This document shows positions 1 to 6,843 of a DNA stretch of 10,380 bases, in pieces. The translations under genes were made by a program, and so were the position numbers. Origin of the DNA: RH-AL1 sp964245015. GTDB lineage: Bacteria > Pseudomonadota > Alphaproteobacteria > Rhizobiales > Beijerinckiaceae. The stretch covers positions 1 through 10,380 of the forward strand of contig CAXTMA010000142.1 in the NCBI GenBank assembly GCA_964245015.1, in the 5' to 3' direction. Below the pieces are notes generated by a model. The model ran no database searches and was not told the DNA's origin. It worked only from the letters and a program-made list of their open reading frames with translations. Every line of letters starts with the position of its first letter. The stretch's first letter is position 1.

Positions 1-31
1 CGGGCTCTTCGCCGGAATGGAAGAATGCGCT

Positions 32-388
32 ATGGGCCAAGTTCTCCACGGGAGCGCCACAATGACGGAGGCGGTCCGTCGAGCAATACAGCATCGTGAA
101 GAGAGCCTGAGGGCGCTGGCCAAGCGCTACGGATCAACCGGAAGACGGTCGTCAAATGGAAGCGGCGGACTGCGGTCGGCGATCTCCCGACCGGGCCAAA
201 GGAGGCCAGGTCCAGTGTGCTGTCGATCGAGGGCGAGGCGGTCCTTGTTGCCTTTCGCAAGCACACGCTGCTGCCGTTGGACGACTGCCTTTACGCGTTG
301 CGGGCGACGATCCCGCACCTGACGCGCTCGTCGCTGCACCGCTGCCTGCAACGGCACGGCATCTCGCAACCGCCGCAGGTCGAGGCCG
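32..388 (+). pseudogene. IS481-family transposase, N-terminal fragment, frameshifted
   Basis: The reading begins MGQVLHGSATMTEAVRRAIQ and, after one frame correction, continues RYG-INRKTVVKWKRRT, then LPLDDCLYAL and SSLHRCLQRHGIS. This is the N-terminal helix-turn-helix half of IS481-type transposases, which bind the element's inverted repeats before the DDE catalytic domain acts. The frame changes near base 130: the codons read TAC GGA TCA, where the family pattern needs TAC GGG ATC, so one G is missing. Only about 119 of the usual 300-odd residues remain. Similarity stops after a valine-glutamate-alanine-glutamate stretch near 388, so the whole catalytic domain is absent. No terminal inverted repeat is visible in the 31 bases upstream. 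The fragment cannot transpose. Family assignment is from recognised motifs and is confident; the exact right-hand break could be off by several bases. Confidence 0.85.
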
Positions 389-987
389 AGCGGACTCGGC
401 GCGACTGGGAACATTGCGCCGCCGCCGCCTTCCTTCTGGCAAGGAAGCTGCGGTGCGACGACGACATGTGGCGCGTCTTCCGGCGTGACAATCTGTGGCG
501 AAGGCACGGCGAGCTCGATCGCCAGCACTGTCTGCGCTATGCCCTGATGCGCGTATACGGTGCCAGCAGCGGTAGGGTCGCCAATCTCGCCTGCACGCAC
601 GCCGATGCGCTTGACGGCCTGTGACGGGCCGGCGCGTCGGCGGAGAAGGTGTTCGAGGTCTTGCAGCGGCGCGGCTTCGACGGCTTGCGTCGAGCAAGTC
701 GAGAGCGAAGGGGTTCACACGCCCTGCCGGCTGGCTCCTGGGTGGAGCGCACTTCGTGATGCGCCTTGGAGCGGACGCTCGGCCGCGAGGCGCGGACGAT
801 TACCAAGCCGGTTCACGACGAGCGGGGCGAAATCGTCGTTCGGCTCGGGCATCTCGTACCCGTACAATCCTACCCTGAGCGTCAGGCCGTCCGCCCGGGG
901 AATGGGGTCGCCCGGCGCATATACGCAAATGGCACGCTCTGGTGCGTCGACCGGAACGCGTCTCGCGAACGGCGGCGTAGGTGCTGA
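388..987 (+). pseudogene. Decayed gene for an unrecognised protein of about 200 residues
   Basis: A single protein can be followed through several interruptions. Frame 1 gives RRHGELDRQHCLRYALMRVY up to a TGA at 622-624. The same frame then resumes with SAEKVFEVLQRRGFDGLRRA. Near 700 it moves to frame 2 with GVHTPCRLAPGWSALRDAPW, and near 768 it returns to frame 1 with ITKPVHDERGEIVVRLGHL and YANGTLWCVDRNASRER, ending at TGA 985-987. The TGA after DGL probably replaces a tryptophan codon. The N-terminal half looks helical and the C-terminal half looks beta-rich. No function is recognised. The natural start is missing because the gene is joined directly to the IS481 fragment. Evidence for one gene is the order and spacing of the pieces and my recollection of similar Methylobacterium hypothetical proteins, which was not searched. 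Confidence 0.55.
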
Positions 988-1079
988 AATGCGATTGAGT
1001 GAAGGGTGAGTGTAGATGCCGCCCGATTGCGATGGAGACAAGCCACGCCGATCGATCTGCATCATCTCCTGTGCGTCGT

Positions 1080-1094
1080 GGCTCGAATCGAGCC
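1080..1094. repeat. Perfect 15-bp dyad, operator-like
   Basis: GGCTCGA and TCGAGCC form a perfect 7-bp inverted repeat around a single central A. The near-zero spacer suits a dimeric DNA-binding protein better than an RNA hairpin. No binding protein can be named. Confidence 0.5.
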
Positions 1095-1102
1095 TGCGAT
1101 AT

Positions 1103-1121
1103 GTGGACGGGGCACGTCCAC
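1103..1121. repeat. Inverted repeat able to form a hairpin
   Basis: GTGGACG and CGTCCAC are perfectly complementary 7-bp arms around the 5-nt loop GGGCA. It lies 9 bp after the preceding dyad. No T-run follows, so it is not a classic intrinsic terminator. Confidence 0.5.
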
Positions 1122-1205
1122 CGGATAGCAATGCTCCCACGGTGTGTTGGTGTTGGTGGCGGCGCTACATGGCTCAGCGTGCGTTTACGAGCGCTAACCA
1201 TTTTG

Positions 1206-1241
1206 TTGAATTCAATAGTCTTCGCGCTGCTTCTCGCGAAG
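1206..1241. repeat. Palindrome followed by a hairpin-forming inverted repeat
   Basis: The 10-bp palindrome TTGAATTCAA (1206-1215) sits in an AT-rich patch. Four bases later, CTTCGCG (1220-1226) and CGCGAAG (1235-1241) form perfect arms around an 8-nt loop. An AT-rich palindrome next to a GC-rich hairpin upstream of a Rep-like gene resembles rolling-circle origins in general layout, but no nick-site sequence can be identified. Confidence 0.4.
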
Positions 1242-1404
1242 CGCGACGATGTTCGCATCACCTTGCGTGTCCAACGTCGGCGCGCCTCCAGCCTCGGTGA
1301 CGACACCCCGCGCCGGTCCGGGAGTGAAGCAACCGCGATGCTCGCGCGATGCGCGGAATCGAAACCTCGGTGCTGTCGCCGATCCTCAACCCTGGAGGTG
1401 TTTC

Positions 1405-2137
1405 ATGTTCGACAAGCCATCGCTGGCCGATTGGTCGGGTAGCATGCTGCCGCTCGTCGAGGCGGGGTGGCAACCGTACATGCTGACGTTCATGTTCCGC
1501 CCGTTGCGGGGCGGGGTGGTGGCCATCCGCAATCAGCAGGCGCGAACCGTTGGTGCGATGTACGGCCGTCTGGCGACGCGCGTGGTGCGGGATCCGACCG
1601 CAGCGTCGGCGGATCGGTCGCCTGCCGCTGCTGGTGTGCCTGCCGGACTTCCCGATGCCGAAGCGCGGTGGGGTGCCGGTCGACGAGTAGCGCGTCAACG
1701 GCGGCCAGCACGTGCACGGCGTGCTCCTATGGCCGCCGGTCAATCGCCTGCGGGAGGACCCTGAGGTGTTCATCGAGACTGATCCGGCGCGGTTTGTGCG
1801 CCGCGGTTGCCTGGGGCGGCTGCACGCGGAGCCGATCACGCACGACCTGCCCCGCGTCCTACGGTATGTCGAGAAGAGCGTGCGTCGGGGCCAGGCCGAT
1901 CTCGACCAGATGTTGGTGTTCCCGCGGAGCGCGTCGGAGGTGCGGCGCGGGCCGGATCGGCGCGTCGGCCGCAGCGCGTCGATCTACGGGGCGGATCACG
2001 GCATCCCGCGCGACGCGCCGCGGGACCGTCGGGCCGGTGCGCCGCACCGGGGGCGACCGCGCCTTTGGGATGAGGCGGACGGGCGGATTCGGCGCGGCGA
2101 TGCCCCCAACGAGCCCGGTGAGGCCGTCTGGCTCTGA
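1405..2137 (+). pseudogene. Rep-like HUH protein gene, frameshifted and with an internal stop
   Basis: The ATG follows GGAGG (1394-1398) by 6 bases. Frame 1 opens with MFDKPSLADWSGSMLPLVEA and a WQPYMLTFMFRPL stretch. Near base 1620 the coherent reading moves by one base into frame 2, giving LPLLVCLPDFPMPKRGG, then an amber TAG at 1688-1690 where a sense codon, perhaps tyrosine, is expected. Frame 2 continues with HVHGVLLWPP (HVH codons 1709-1717) and YVEKSVRRG (YVEK codons 1865-1876). These look like the metal-binding HUH motif and the catalytic tyrosine-lysine motif of rolling-circle Rep proteins. Similar proteins are widespread in Rhizobiales genomes, from memory. The last 70 residues up to TGA 2135-2137 are arginine-rich and may lie beyond the true end. 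With both lesions no functional Rep-like protein is expected; recoding is an unlikely alternative. Confidence 0.65.
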
Positions 2138-2591
2138 GCAGCCTCTCTCGTTGGGTGCAGCGAGGCCGGCGAGCCATGATCGAGCTCAACGGAGCCGGCC
2201 CTTGAGACAATCGACGAGGCTGTGGTCGTGGCAGCTCAGCGCCCATGCCGGGCGTAGGTGGTGTTCTTCGCTATTCTCAAAAGCGGACGCATATCATCGA
2301 GCACTTTTGCATAGTCAGGAGCCTCCAAGAACCTCGCGGCGTGCGGTGCCTAGTGCGATGCTGGCGACCAGCAATGACATCGTCGCTCCCGTATTTGGGC
2401 TTCTCTGGGCGCAGTTGGAGGCCGTTTCATAAGGAGGCGTGCGCCGTTTCAGGCCTAAACCGGCACCCTCCGTCGTACTGCGAGTCAGTTTCTGCGGTCG
2501 TCGCTCAGTTGAACAATGCCTTAATAGATAGTTCAGCTACGCTTCAACGCTGCCTCCTCATGAATGGCGCGTCTCAGAGGGGAGTACGACT
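2138..2591. other. Intergenic region, no gene seen
   Basis: No frame here looks coding. It holds a pair of 9-bp direct repeats (2421-2451), a GGAGG-like AAGGAGG at 2430-2436 with no fitting start codon, and an AT-richer patch around 2505-2535 (TTGAAC at 2509, TTAATAGATA at 2521). That patch may carry the promoter of the exported protein gene at 2592, but -35 and -10 boxes with correct spacing cannot be fixed. Confidence 0.4.
2421..2451. repeat. Two 9-bp direct repeats 22 bp apart
   Basis: GCCGTTTCA occurs at 2421-2429 and again at 2443-2451. The 22-bp period is close to two helical turns, so both copies face the same side of the DNA. This would fit a regulator site upstream of the gene at 2592, but a chance repeat is quite possible. 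Confidence 0.3.
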
Positions 2592-2921
2592 ATGAAACTG
2601 GCATACACCATCGGCTTCGTCCTCGCGGCCGTGTTAGGAACTGGCGCTATCGCGCAGGCCCAGACTTTTGACCAGGAACACCCGCGCCGCGCCGAGGTGC
2701 TCAAGCGTCTCAACAGCGAGGATGCCCGGATCAACGCCGGCCGGCGTGAGGGTGAGCTCAGTCGCAAGCAGGCGCACCAGCTCCGCAACGAGGATCGCGC
2801 GATCCGCGCGGAGGAGCGTGCAGACGCGGCCCTGAACCACGGCCATATCACCAAGGGCGAGCAGCGCCAATTGAACGGGCAGGAAGACCAGCTGAGCCGG
2901 CAGATCCACCGCGATCGCTAG
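2592..2921 (+). CDS. Small exported charged protein of unknown function
   Basis: The ATG follows a GGGGAG box (from about 2579) at normal spacing. The 109-residue product has a clear signal peptide: MKL, then a hydrophobic core to about residue 20, ending AQA before QTF, so cleavage after residue 23 is likely. The mature part is only about 86 residues, strongly hydrophilic and helical, with repeated arginine, glutamate, aspartate and glutamine, as in EDARINAGRREGELSRKQ and EDRAIRAEERADAALNHGHI. Small periplasmic proteins with this HPRR-EVL-RL-N-DARIN pattern occur in many Proteobacteria, from memory; none has a role I can name. A coiled-coil or chaperone-like periplasmic role would fit the composition but is a guess. 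It appears monocistronic, with no gene close on the same strand. Confidence 0.8.
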   Translation: MKLAYTIGFVLAAVLGTGAIAQAQTFDQEHPRRAEVLKRLNSEDARINAGRREGELSRKQAHQLRNEDRAIRAEERADAALNHGHITKGEQRQLNGQEDQLSRQIHRDR

Positions 2922-2924
2922 CTC

Positions 2925-2942
2925 TGATCCAGCGCGGGATCA
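2925..2942 (+). terminator. Weak hairpin after the small exported protein gene
   Basis: TGATCC and GGATCA form perfect 6-bp arms around AGCGCG, starting 4 bases after the stop codon at 2919-2921. The position suits a terminator, but the stem is short and no T-run follows, so rho-dependent termination or no function is as likely. Confidence 0.25.
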
Positions 2943-3034
2943 TGGTGGGCGTCATCGAACGCTCATCGTGATGGGGCGAAGGCATCGGACACCATCTCCC
3001 GCCGAGGGGTGAGAGATCGGCGAACCAGGCCAAC

Positions 3035-3269
3035 ATGGGTGACGGGTCGGTACAAAGGTTCTGCGTACACCGCTCGTTGCCGGAGGCGTCTTCTTCCTTA
3101 TCTTCGCCGCGCTCGCCTTTGACGCCGCGAAGCTCGGTCCGATGTCGGCCTGGTCGTCCGGGCTCGCATGGAAGGAGACGCACTCAATCGGTTCCGTCGT
3201 CACGCCGAGGTCATCGATGGCTCGGCGGCCCGTGACACTGCTCTGGAAAGCCGCGTGTCGGCCGTGTGA
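3035..3269 (+). pseudogene. Possible remnant of a small membrane-anchored protein
   Basis: Three consecutive pieces in three frames could be one decayed gene. ATG 3035 opens MGDGSVQR. From about 3058 frame 1 gives VLRTPLVAGGVFFLIFAALA with FDAAKLGPMSAWSSG, a convincing single membrane helix and flank. From about 3160 frame 3 gives ARMEGDALNRFRRHAEVIDG and ARDTALESRVSAV, a helical, charged segment ending at TGA 3267-3269. One short helix followed by a coiled-coil-like tail is a common inner-membrane protein plan. The two frame changes make it non-functional if the reading is right. The helix-coding piece is the best supported part; the joins are inference. Otherwise the stretch 2943-3320 holds no gene. 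Confidence 0.3.
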
Positions 3270-3320
3270 TGCAGCAATGGGGTATCCCGGAGCACGCTCC
3301 GCATCGTGGGGGGAGATGGC

Positions 3321-4415
3321 ATGGTCAAAGGTCGGATGTGTTTCATGGCTGCGGCGTTTGCGGCAGCCTTGCCGGCCTCGGTTCTCGCCCAGCTGCTGCC
3401 GAATGATCCGTTGCCGGCGTGGCACGTGGGGATAGGCGGCGACCTTGCCTTCGTGACCAGCCCCTTCCTGCGCCATACCGCCTATGCCAAGCCGGACAGA
3501 GTTGCCGATGAGAGGGCGCCGAGCGGCGCCTACGGTCCGCTCAACACCGGATGGGAACAGGGCAGCAAGGATCATTGGTTGATCGAGGAGCAGCGCTACG
3601 CGATCGACGCCGTGATCGCCGGTATCGGTTACCACCGCCAGGATCTGGTCGAGCGCGGCGAGGCGATCTTCGATTGGGGCTTCCGTCACGAGCGGCCAGA
3701 CGGGTCTTTCGACTGCCCCGACCGCTTCCATTCCATGAGCTTCTTCGTGGAAGCAGCTGCGCATGCCGCGCTGCTTCTCGGGGCGTCCGATATGGTGGCG
3801 GCCAACGAGGGCTGGATCGCCCGTGCCGCCCCGAAGCTTCGCGCTTCCGTGTCGTGGATGATAGCGCCGGAGAACGCCGGCCCCGGACAGGCCAAGGACG
3901 CGCCCTACACGCACCGCTTCTATCTCGACGCCGACGCGATCGGCGAAACGGGCGTGCTGCTGCACGACGAGGCGATGATCCGGGCCTCTCGCGCCTATGT
4001 CGAGCGCGGCCTCGCCCGGCAGGACCCCTCCGGCTTCAACCCGGAAAAGGGCGGCTTCGACACCAGCTACCACGCGGTCGGACTGCTTTTTGCGGAAACC
4101 TACTACACCCTGGTAGCCGACAATGGCCTGCGCGCGGCCATGCGGCCCATGCTTGCGCGGGGCCTGGGCTGGCTGGCGGCGCGGACGCGCCCTGACGGCA
4201 CCGTGGACCAGACCGGCAATACCCGCACCGGCTTTGGCCAGGAGCGGGGGCCGCAGGGCAACGTGAAGACGATGAGCTACGGCTCGGCGTACCGCGCCAA
4301 CTACTATTGGGCGATGATCTTGGGCGACAGCCGCTGGGCAGCGCTCGCCGTACGGCTCCACGACGGCCAGCAGGTCGAGAAGGCGGAGCGCAAGAGCGAG
4401 GGCCGGGTCAAGTAG
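3321..4415 (+). CDS. Exported protein, possible alpha/alpha-toroid carbohydrate-active enzyme
   Basis: ATG 3321 is chosen because GGGGGA (about 3308-3314) lies 6-7 bases upstream; an in-frame GTG at 3306 overlaps that box. The 364-residue product starts with a signal peptide (MVKGRMCFMAAAFAAALPAS, probable cut after residue 23, VLA before Q), so it acts in the periplasm or outside. The mature chain is mostly helical, with repeated aromatic and Gly-rich turns: RPDGSF at 125-130, NPEKGGFDTSYHAVG at 240-254 and RPDGTVDQTGN at 290-300. Recurring R-P-D-G turns between helices are typical of (alpha/alpha)-barrel polysaccharide lyases and glycosidases. Tyr250, His251 and Asp193/204/206 are possible active-site residues. 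No specific family or substrate can be named, and a non-catalytic role is possible. It seems to stand alone; the 245 bp after it hold no clear terminator. Confidence 0.75.
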   Translation: MVKGRMCFMAAAFAAALPASVLAQLLPNDPLPAWHVGIGGDLAFVTSPFLRHTAYAKPDRVADERAPSGAYGPLNTGWEQGSKDHWLIEEQRYAIDAVIAGIGYHRQDLVERGEAIFDWGFRHERPDGSFDCPDRFHSMSFFVEAAAHAALLLGASDMVAANEGWIARAAPKLRASVSWMIAPENAGPGQAKDAPYTHRFYLDADAIGETGVLLHDEAMIRASRAYVERGLARQDPSGFNPEKGGFDTSYHAVGLLFAETYYTLVADNGLRAAMRPMLARGLGWLAARTRPDGTVDQTGNTRTGFGQERGPQGNVKTMSYGSAYRANYYWAMILGDSRWAALAVRLHDGQQVEKAERKSEGRVK

Positions 4416-4660
4416 GGGTCGGCTCCTGAACCGTGCGGACTAGGTTCCAAACTCGCGCTCCGAACTGAACGGGCAGAATGCGCCCATGCGGGTCATTCGC
4501 ACCGATCGACGCTTCGCCTCAGAGCAGACGTACAGAACTGGCTCTTTCCAGTTCCGACAAACACCTTCTCGCCATGCGCCCTGCCGTCGGCCGGCGTGCC
4601 GCGATAGACATGTTGTGGAAGCGTGATCCGCGCAATGTCGGCTCGCGAGGGAGGACGGCC

Positions 4661-5701
4661 GTGGAGATCGGCATCGACAGCTTCGCGGCGGTGCTGCCCG
4701 ACCGCGACACCGGCGCGACGCCTTCGGGCGCGGATCGCCTCGCCCTGCTGCTCGCCGAGGTCGTCGCCGCCGACCGGCACGGCATCGACGTGTTCGGCAT
4801 CGGCGAGCATCATCGCCCCGAGTTCCTCGACGCCGCGCCGACGCTGATCCTCGCCGCCGCCGCGGCGGTGACGACGCGCATCCGCCTCGCGAGCGCCGTC
4901 ACGGTGCTCGCCGCCGCCGATCCCGTCCGGGTGTTCCAGCAGTTCGCCACGCTTGATCTCCTGTCGCGCGGGCGCGCCGAGATCGTGGTCGGGCGCGGCT
5001 CCTTCGGCGAAGCCTTTCCGCTGTTCGGCATCGCACCGCAGGACTACGACGCGGCCTTCGCCGACAAGCTCGACCTGCTCCTCGCCTTGCGCGAGGGCGG
5101 CGAGGTCACGTGGTCCGGCGCGCACCGGCCGGCGCTGCACCGGCAGATGGTCCATCCCCGCCCGGTGCAGCCGCGCCTGCCGATCTGGCTCGGCGTCGGC
5201 GGCTCGCCGCAGTCCTTCGCACGAGCCGGCACGCTCGGCCTGCCCCTGATGCTGGCGGTGATCGGCGGCAGCTTCGAGCGCTTCGCGCCGCTCGTCGACC
5301 TCTATCGCCAAGCGGGGCGCGAGGCCGGGCATGCCAAGGACGCCCTGAAGGTCGGCTTGCACGCGATGGGGTTCGTCGCCGACGACGACCGCGCCGCGCG
5401 CGACCTGTTCTACGCCGGCTGGAGCCTGATGATGGGCCGCATCGGCATCGAGCGCGGCTGGAGGCCGCCGAGCCGGGCGCAGTTCGAGGCGCTGTGCGGG
5501 CCGGGCGGCGCCTTCCTCGTCGGCGATGCACAGGCTTTGGCGGCCAAGCTCCTTGACGCCGACCGCACGCTCGGTGGCCTCGCTCGCGTTACCCTGCAGA
5601 TGAGCTCGGCCGCGGCCGAGCACGCCGCAATGCTGCGCTCGATCGAACTCCTCGGCACGGCCGTGATCCCGCGGGTGCGGGCGGCGGCGCGGACCCCATA
5701 G
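4661..5701 (+). CDS. LLM-class (luciferase-like) flavin-dependent oxidoreductase
   Basis: GTG 4661 is chosen because AGGGAGG lies just upstream (4648-4654) and the product then begins MEIGIDSF, the first beta strand of the family barrel. The open frame runs back to 4478, but that extension has no family likeness. The 346-residue cytosolic protein shows the bacterial luciferase-like TIM barrel: GIGEHH at 46-51, TTRIRLASAVTVL at 71-83, PVRVFQQFATLDLLSRGRAE near 88-107, VVGRGSF near 109-115, and LPIWLGVGG near 170. This pattern matches the LLM subgroup of putative FMN- or F420-linked oxidoreductases (TIGR03858-like, from memory). Substrate is unknown; members oxidise small organics with reduced flavin supplied by a separate reductase, but no reductase gene is adjacent. 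The stop is only 4 bp from the stop of the opposing receiver-domain gene. Confidence 0.88.
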   Translation: MEIGIDSFAAVLPDRDTGATPSGADRLALLLAEVVAADRHGIDVFGIGEHHRPEFLDAAPTLILAAAAAVTTRIRLASAVTVLAAADPVRVFQQFATLDLLSRGRAEIVVGRGSFGEAFPLFGIAPQDYDAAFADKLDLLLALREGGEVTWSGAHRPALHRQMVHPRPVQPRLPIWLGVGGSPQSFARAGTLGLPLMLAVIGGSFERFAPLVDLYRQAGREAGHAKDALKVGLHAMGFVADDDRAARDLFYAGWSLMMGRIGIERGWRPPSRAQFEALCGPGGAFLVGDAQALAAKLLDADRTLGGLARVTLQMSSAAAEHAAMLRSIELLGTAVIPRVRAAARTP

Positions 5702-5705
5702 ACGC

Positions 5706-6719
5706 TCAGCCTCGTGCGAGGCGCTGCACCTCGTCGGAGATGTCGCGCAGGCCGACCTCGCCTTTGCGCAGGATGCCGGCGGCCGCGTGCAGGCGGCCGC
5801 GCTCGGCCAAGGACACGTCGCGTGCCGTCAGCACCAGCACCGGCACGTCGCCGCCTTCCGGCATCCGGCGCAGCGCCTCGAGAAAGGCGAAGCCGTCCAT
5901 CACCGGCATCATCAGGTCGAGTAGCACGAGCTGCGGCACCTTGGCCCGGACGCGCTCCAGTGCCTCGGCACCGTTGCCCGCCTCGCCGACACTCCAGCCG
6001 TGGCGTTCGAGGATGAGACGAAGCCGCTCGCACATCGCGGCATCGTCGTCGACCACCAGTACCTCGCCGGCGGCGCGGTCGAGCCGGGCGAGCACGCCCT
6101 GCAGTCGCCGCCAGTCGATCGGCTTGGGCACGGCGTCGATCGCGCCGAGGCTGGCGCTGATACCGGCGTCGGCGACGAAGGACACCATCACCACCGGAAT
6201 GTGCCGCGTGTCCTCGTCGGCCTTCAAGGTTCTCAGCACCGCCCAGCCGTCCATGCCGGGCATCATCACGTCGAGCAGCACCGCGCGGGGCCGCAGCAGC
6301 CGCGCCAGCTCGATGCCCTTCGCCCCGTCGGCGGCGGTGCGGACGCTGAAGCCCTGCCGCTGCAGGAAGCGCATCATCAGCTCGCGCTGCGACGCCTCGT
6401 CGTCGATGACGAGCACCAGGGCGCCGCGCCGCTGCCCGGCCTCCTCGGGCGGCAGCGGGTCTTCCGCCGGGTCGACCGGCTCGCCGGAGCGCTCGGGCAG
6501 GACGGCGGAGACGCGGATTGTGAAAGTCGTGCCCTTCCCCAGCGCGCTCTCGACCGCGATGTCGCCGCCCATCCAGCGGGCGAAGGCGCGGCTGCGGCGC
6601 GCACCGTCCGCCTTGTCGTACACACCCGCCGAGTCCCTCGACCTTGGGAGCGGATGAGCCGCTACTTCTGTAGGAACGAAGGTGGCCGGCATCGGCGTGG
6701 CGTCGTCGACCAGCGACAT
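5706..6719 (-). CDS. Two-receiver regulator: truncated tail of a hybrid histidine kinase
   Basis: From ATG 6719 (GGAGG about 10 bases upstream; an in-frame ATG at 6785 lacks a clear site) the product has 337 residues. Residues 43-70 (SRAFARWMGGDIAVESALG, GKGTTFTIRV) are the very end of a kinase ATPase domain, including the GKGT box. Two receiver domains follow. Receiver 1 (about 101-213) has acidic Asp106/Asp107, phospho-acceptor Asp150 in LLDVMMPGMDG, Ser180 and Lys199. Receiver 2 (about 219-332) has Asp224/Asp225, Asp268 in LLDLMMPVMDG, Thr298 and Lys319. Both look competent for phosphorylation. The sensor, the phospho-histidine domain and the N, G1 and F boxes are absent, and residues 1-42 resemble no kinase part, so a deletion or recombination near base 6590 removed most of the gene. 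Any remaining role would be as a phosphate sink or stand-alone receiver. Confidence 0.8.
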   Translation of the reverse strand: MSLVDDATPMPATFVPTEVAAHPLPRSRDSAGVYDKADGARRSRAFARWMGGDIAVESALGKGTTFTIRVSAVLPERSGEPVDPAEDPLPPEEAGQRRGALVLVIDDEASQRELMMRFLQRQGFSVRTAADGAKGIELARLLRPRAVLLDVMMPGMDGWAVLRTLKADEDTRHIPVVMVSFVADAGISASLGAIDAVPKPIDWRRLQGVLARLDRAAGEVLVVDDDAAMCERLRLILERHGWSVGEAGNGAEALERVRAKVPQLVLLDLMMPVMDGFAFLEALRRMPEGGDVPVLVLTARDVSLAERGRLHAAAGILRKGEVGLRDISDEVQRLARG

Positions 6720-6843
6720 CGTCGGCTCGCCTCCGAGGCAGGCCCGCCTGGCCGAAGAAGGAAAGCCCGGATCTGCAGAAGCCAATTCGCCGCAAGCCTG
6801 TTAGCGACAACGGCTCGTATCCAGCCTCGTGGAGGTGTTCACC

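Larger units (their letters stand above)
988..1404. other. Non-coding stretch with clustered inverted repeats
   Basis: No reading frame here has convincing coding character. The stretch holds three perfect 7-bp inverted repeats and one 10-bp palindrome between 1080 and 1241, immediately upstream of the broken Rep-like HUH gene. Around 1190-1220 it is notably richer in A and T than its surroundings. It may be the old control region, or a decayed replication or nicking site, of that gene; this is inference from position only. Confidence 0.4.

Noticed and set aside
715..1140. Minus-strand frame of 141 codons (MGALLSGG...)
   Set aside because: Part of it reads plausibly (MPEPNDDFAPLVVNRL), but the plus strand carries consecutive pieces of a decayed gene over the same bases, and no ribosome site precedes the minus-strand start.
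2952..4361. Long minus-strand open frame of 469 codons
   Set aside because: It lies opposite the exported protein at 3321, which has a ribosome site and signal peptide. The minus-strand product is low-complexity, rich in Arg, Gly and Ala, as expected of a GC-rich shadow.
4478..4660. N-terminal extension of the flavin oxidoreductase to ATG 4478
   Set aside because: The extra 61 residues have no family likeness, while GTG 4661 has a strong ribosome site and gives the expected first strand.
4493..5623. Minus-strand frame opposite the flavin oxidoreductase
   Set aside because: The plus strand encodes recognisable luciferase-like motifs and the antisense product has none.
6670..6705. GGAAC at about 6673 as a general-stress (EcfG) promoter for the chimera gene
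   Set aside because: The matching -10 element is poor (CGTG at a long spacing) and the site lies inside the opposing gene's 5' part.
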